From an uncultured Lachnospiraceae bacterium (GTDB lineage Bacteria; Bacillota; Clostridia; Lachnospirales; Lachnospiraceae): DNA of 8,098 bases. The position numbers and the translations under genes were made by a program. Shown piece after piece: positions 6,907 through 8,098 of this stretch. Each line of letters starts with the position of its first letter. The stretch's first letter is position 1. The DNA lies in the NCBI GenBank assembly GCA_902782815.1, contig CACZOS010000183.1:1-8098 (forward strand), read 5' to 3'. The notes beneath the pieces are model-generated. The model was not told the origin of the DNA, ran no database searches, and worked only from the letters and a program-made list of their open reading frames with translations.

Positions 6907-7362
6907 TCAACCCTTTCTTTTGAATCTGGAGACCACCGCAAAACCAACCACAAAGGCAGCGATCATGAGGAGGATGAAGGAGGGACTCATGGCGGATCCA
7001 CCTTTTGACGCAGATTTAACCTGATCGGTCCGGAAAGTAAGGCTGTACTCAATCTCATGAGGGGTGCTCATGGCTGTGGTATCACCGATCACCTTCATGG
7101 GCTGATCATATATGTATACAGGAATCAGGAAAGTGGAGGTTTCCTCCCCTTCCTCCGGGAGAATCTTCTCCCCGTTGACGATCATATAATCATAATGGGA
7201 GCTGCTCCAGACGATGGTGGCAGTACCCTGTTTATTCTCCACCTCAAGGGTGCATGGCGACTGGATGGATGCCTTGCCGCTTCCCCCTTCCATCTCCACC
7301 TCAATGGTGTATTGTCCGTCTTCAAGATCGATGGTTGCCATTTCGGTATATGTTTCTTCCAT
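6907..7362 (-). CDS. Small beta-rich protein with C-terminal membrane anchor, possible NEAT/Shp-like ligand-binding domain
   Basis: A 151-aa protein, first in the ABC operon. Residues 9-112 alternate like a beta-sandwich: DGQYTIEVEMEGGSGKASI, SPCTLEVENKQGTATIVW, HYDYMIVNGEKILPEEGEE, TFLIPVYIYDQPMKVIGD and TAMSTPHEIEYSLTF. Such domains recur beside or inside clostridial haem/iron-type ABC systems and resemble, in my judgement, surface haem-binding NEAT or Shp domains; this is recall, not a search. Met24, Met60, Met89 and Met98 are candidate ligands. A Ser/Gly/Lys linker leads to one membrane helix (about 127-145) and a basic tail RFKRKG, which by the positive-inside rule puts the domain outside. 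No signal peptide is present, and in-frame upstream sequence to the TGA near 7454 supplies none. AAGGAG lies 11 bases before ATG 7362, a long spacing. The stop is three bases from the next start. Gene reality is strong; function is tentative. Confidence 0.75.
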   Translation of the reverse strand: MEETYTEMATIDLEDGQYTIEVEMEGGSGKASIQSPCTLEVENKQGTATIVWSSSHYDYMIVNGEKILPEEGEETSTFLIPVYIYDQPMKVIGDTTAMSTPHEIEYSLTFRTDQVKSASKGGSAMSPSFILLMIAAFVVGFAVVSRFKRKG

Positions 7363-7426
7363 AAGAATATAAACTCCTTCCCGTAAACAGATTTTTTCTT
7401 CAATAATCTCTACTTGATGATATCTC

Positions 7427-7456
7427 AGTATAATACAGGCCGTATGGAATATTCAA
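7427..7456 (-). promoter_or_regulatory. Predicted sigma-A promoter of the ABC transporter operon
   Basis: On the minus strand, TTGAAT (-35, 7456-7451) and TATACT (-10, 7432-7427) are separated by 18 bases. Transcription would start near 7420, giving a leader of about 58 nt to ATG 7362. The hexamers match consensus at four and five of six positions. Confidence 0.55.
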
Positions 7457-7483
7457 ACCATTTAGTAGTATTATTCCTCACTA

Positions 7484-7510
7484 TTGTGTCATCTGTGCAG
7501 CATATATAAT
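7484..7510 (+). promoter_or_regulatory. Weak candidate promoter for the rightward lipoprotein gene
   Basis: A consensus TATAAT lies at 7505-7510 in an AT-rich patch. The only -35-like element is TTGTGT (7484-7489), at a short 15-base spacing. If used, the transcript carries a leader of about 195 nt. No better promoter was found nearer to the gene, although TACAAT at 7652-7657 is a possible -10 without a partner. Confidence 0.3.
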
Positions 7511-7711
7511 ATAGCAAAACTGCGTCTGTTCATACCGTTCTCCCCGGTCGCTGAATATATACCTGTCCGCGGGAACATCCGCCTGATAAAAAGTGCATTA
7601 TTTTACAAGTATTCGTCGACGATATTTCATAAGGCTTTCAAGAATTGGATTTACAATAGAGTCGTGTCGAAAACTTTATTTTTCATGTTATGAGGAGGTT
7701 TACAAACAATT

Positions 7712-8098
7712 ATGAGAAAGAGATTTTTGGCTTTGAGCTTTGCAGCTGTCCTGGCATGCTCCATGCTGGCAGGCTGCGGTAACAAAACAACTGCTACAGA
7801 AGAAACCACAGCACCCGAGGCCACTACTGCTGCCGCTGAGGCAGAGGCAGTTGACGACCAGGCTGCTGCAGATGAGGTTGCCAAGCTGATCGACGCCATC
7901 TATGTTCAGGAAAGAACAGATGAGACAGATGCTCAGTGTGAAGCTGCCAAGGCTGCATGGGATAACCTGACCGACGCTCAGAAAGAACTGGTTGAGGGTG
8001 AGAACGCAGATCCCGGTTACTTCGGTGATGATACCGGCGACGCTTCCAAGGATGATCCGCTCAACGGCGATGAGATCGGCGAAAACGAACTGCTGGTA
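7712..8098 (+). CDS. Lipoprotein, N-terminal part; probable exported CbiK-like cobaltochelatase, cut by window edge
   Basis: 129 codons from ATG 7712 run off the right edge. MRKRFLALSFAAVLACSML then LAGC gives a clear lipoprotein signal with lipidation at Cys22. An Ala/Thr/Glu-rich linker follows (24-53). Residues 54-94 (DEVAKLIDAIYVQER to NLTDAQKELVE) match the V..LIDAI ... AAWDxLTDAQKxLV pattern seen in short helical modules of clostridial surface proteins. The last segment, DASKDDPLNGDEIGENELLV, looks like the run into the first beta-strand of the exported CbiK-type (anaerobic sirohydrochlorin cobaltochelatase) proteins I recall from Lachnospiraceae, where VSFGTS would come next. The chelatase domain itself is not in view, so this is an inference. 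AGGAGGTT at 7693-7700 lies 11 bases upstream, a long spacing. It is divergent from the ABC operon, fitting a role in tetrapyrrole or metal handling outside the membrane. It could instead be a different lipoprotein. Confidence 0.7.
   Translation, partial: MRKRFLALSFAAVLACSMLAGCGNKTTATEETTAPEATTAAAEAEAVDDQAAADEVAKLIDAIYVQERTDETDAQCEAAKAAWDNLTDAQKELVEGENADPGYFGDDTGDASKDDPLNGDEIGENELLV

Larger units (their letters stand above)
7363..7711. other. AT-rich divergent intergenic region
   Basis: This stretch of 349 bp separates the leftward ABC operon from the rightward lipoprotein gene. It holds a plausible leftward promoter (7427-7456), a weaker rightward promoter (7484-7510) and the rightward ribosome site AGGAGGTT (7693-7700). 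The rightward leader would be about 195 nt. I looked for a cobalamin-riboswitch B12 box, a T-box motif and an intrinsic terminator and saw none. A 10-bp palindrome, TCGTCGACGA, lies at 7613-7622. A 69-codon reading frame at 7484-7693 has no convincing start or composition and I do not call it. Confidence 0.6.

Noticed and set aside
5662..7008. 448-codon open frame on the plus strand, antisense to the substrate-binding lipoprotein
   Set aside because: It lies opposite a gene with clear family motifs, lipobox and ribosome site. Its own translation is His/Gly/Ile-rich with no recognisable domain and no ribosome site, as expected from reverse-complement codon bias.
7182..7403. Minus-strand frame starting MKKKSVYGKEF that might supply a missing leader to the small surface protein
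   Set aside because: It is in a different frame from the surface protein, starts with TTG, and its N-terminus is Lys-rich with too short a hydrophobic stretch for a signal peptide.
7484..7693. 69-codon plus-strand frame in the divergent intergenic region
   Set aside because: It needs a TTG start without a ribosome site, has no recognisable domain, and overlaps the candidate promoter and leader.
7511..7711. Cobalamin riboswitch upstream of the chelatase-like lipoprotein
   Set aside because: I saw no B12-box-like sequence and no terminator or sequestering hairpin near the ribosome site.

Overview
The window looks like a chromosome segment from an anaerobic, Gram-positive gut-type Clostridia, most likely Lachnospiraceae. 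The grounds are strong purine-rich Shine-Dalgarno sites, lipoproteins with LAGC lipoboxes, Firmicutes-style sigma-A promoters, and the gene content (bacterial glycogen synthase, a biosynthetic-type thiolase, an iron-complex/corrinoid/haem-type ABC importer). This assignment is inferred from sequence style and recalled family distributions, not from a search.

Layout. (1) Positions 1-1564, minus strand: the N-terminal 521 codons of a glycogen synthase (GlgA) whose C-terminus lies beyond the left edge. It carries an unusual Lys/Ala/Thr-rich, histone-tail-like extension of about 110 residues. (2) Positions 1565-1715: a divergent promoter region with back-to-back sigma-A promoters and a perfect 8-4-8 inverted repeat over the rightward -10. 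(3) Positions 1716-3377, plus strand: a two-gene unit of a PaaI-type hotdog thioesterase and an acetyl-CoA acetyltransferase-like thiolase with variant C-terminal motifs. (4) Positions 3413-3457: a strong bidirectional terminator between convergent units. (5) Positions 3482-7362, minus strand: a four-gene operon. In transcription order it holds a small membrane-anchored beta-rich surface protein (perhaps NEAT/Shp-like), a substrate-binding lipoprotein, a FecCD/BtuC permease, and a FecE/BtuD-type ATPase with an extra C-terminal domain. (6) Positions 7363-7711: a 349-bp AT-rich divergent intergenic region. (7) Positions 7712-8098, plus strand: the first 129 codons of a lipoprotein. Its short linker region and final residues (DPLNGDEIGENELLV) resemble the segment just before the CbiK-type (sirohydrochlorin cobaltochelatase) domain of exported Lachnospiraceae proteins. 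The catalytic part is beyond the right edge.

How the genes fit together. The right half is best read as a tetrapyrrole or metal-complex acquisition locus. A surface-anchored binding domain would hand ligand to the lipoprotein, which feeds the FecCD permease and ATPase. The divergent lipoprotein could act outside the membrane as a metal chelatase or tetrapyrrole-binding protein. The transport core is secure. The ligand (haem, corrinoid or siderophore) and the chelatase identity are inferences. The left half is housekeeping carbon metabolism: glycogen synthesis, and acyl-CoA condensation with thioester hydrolysis.
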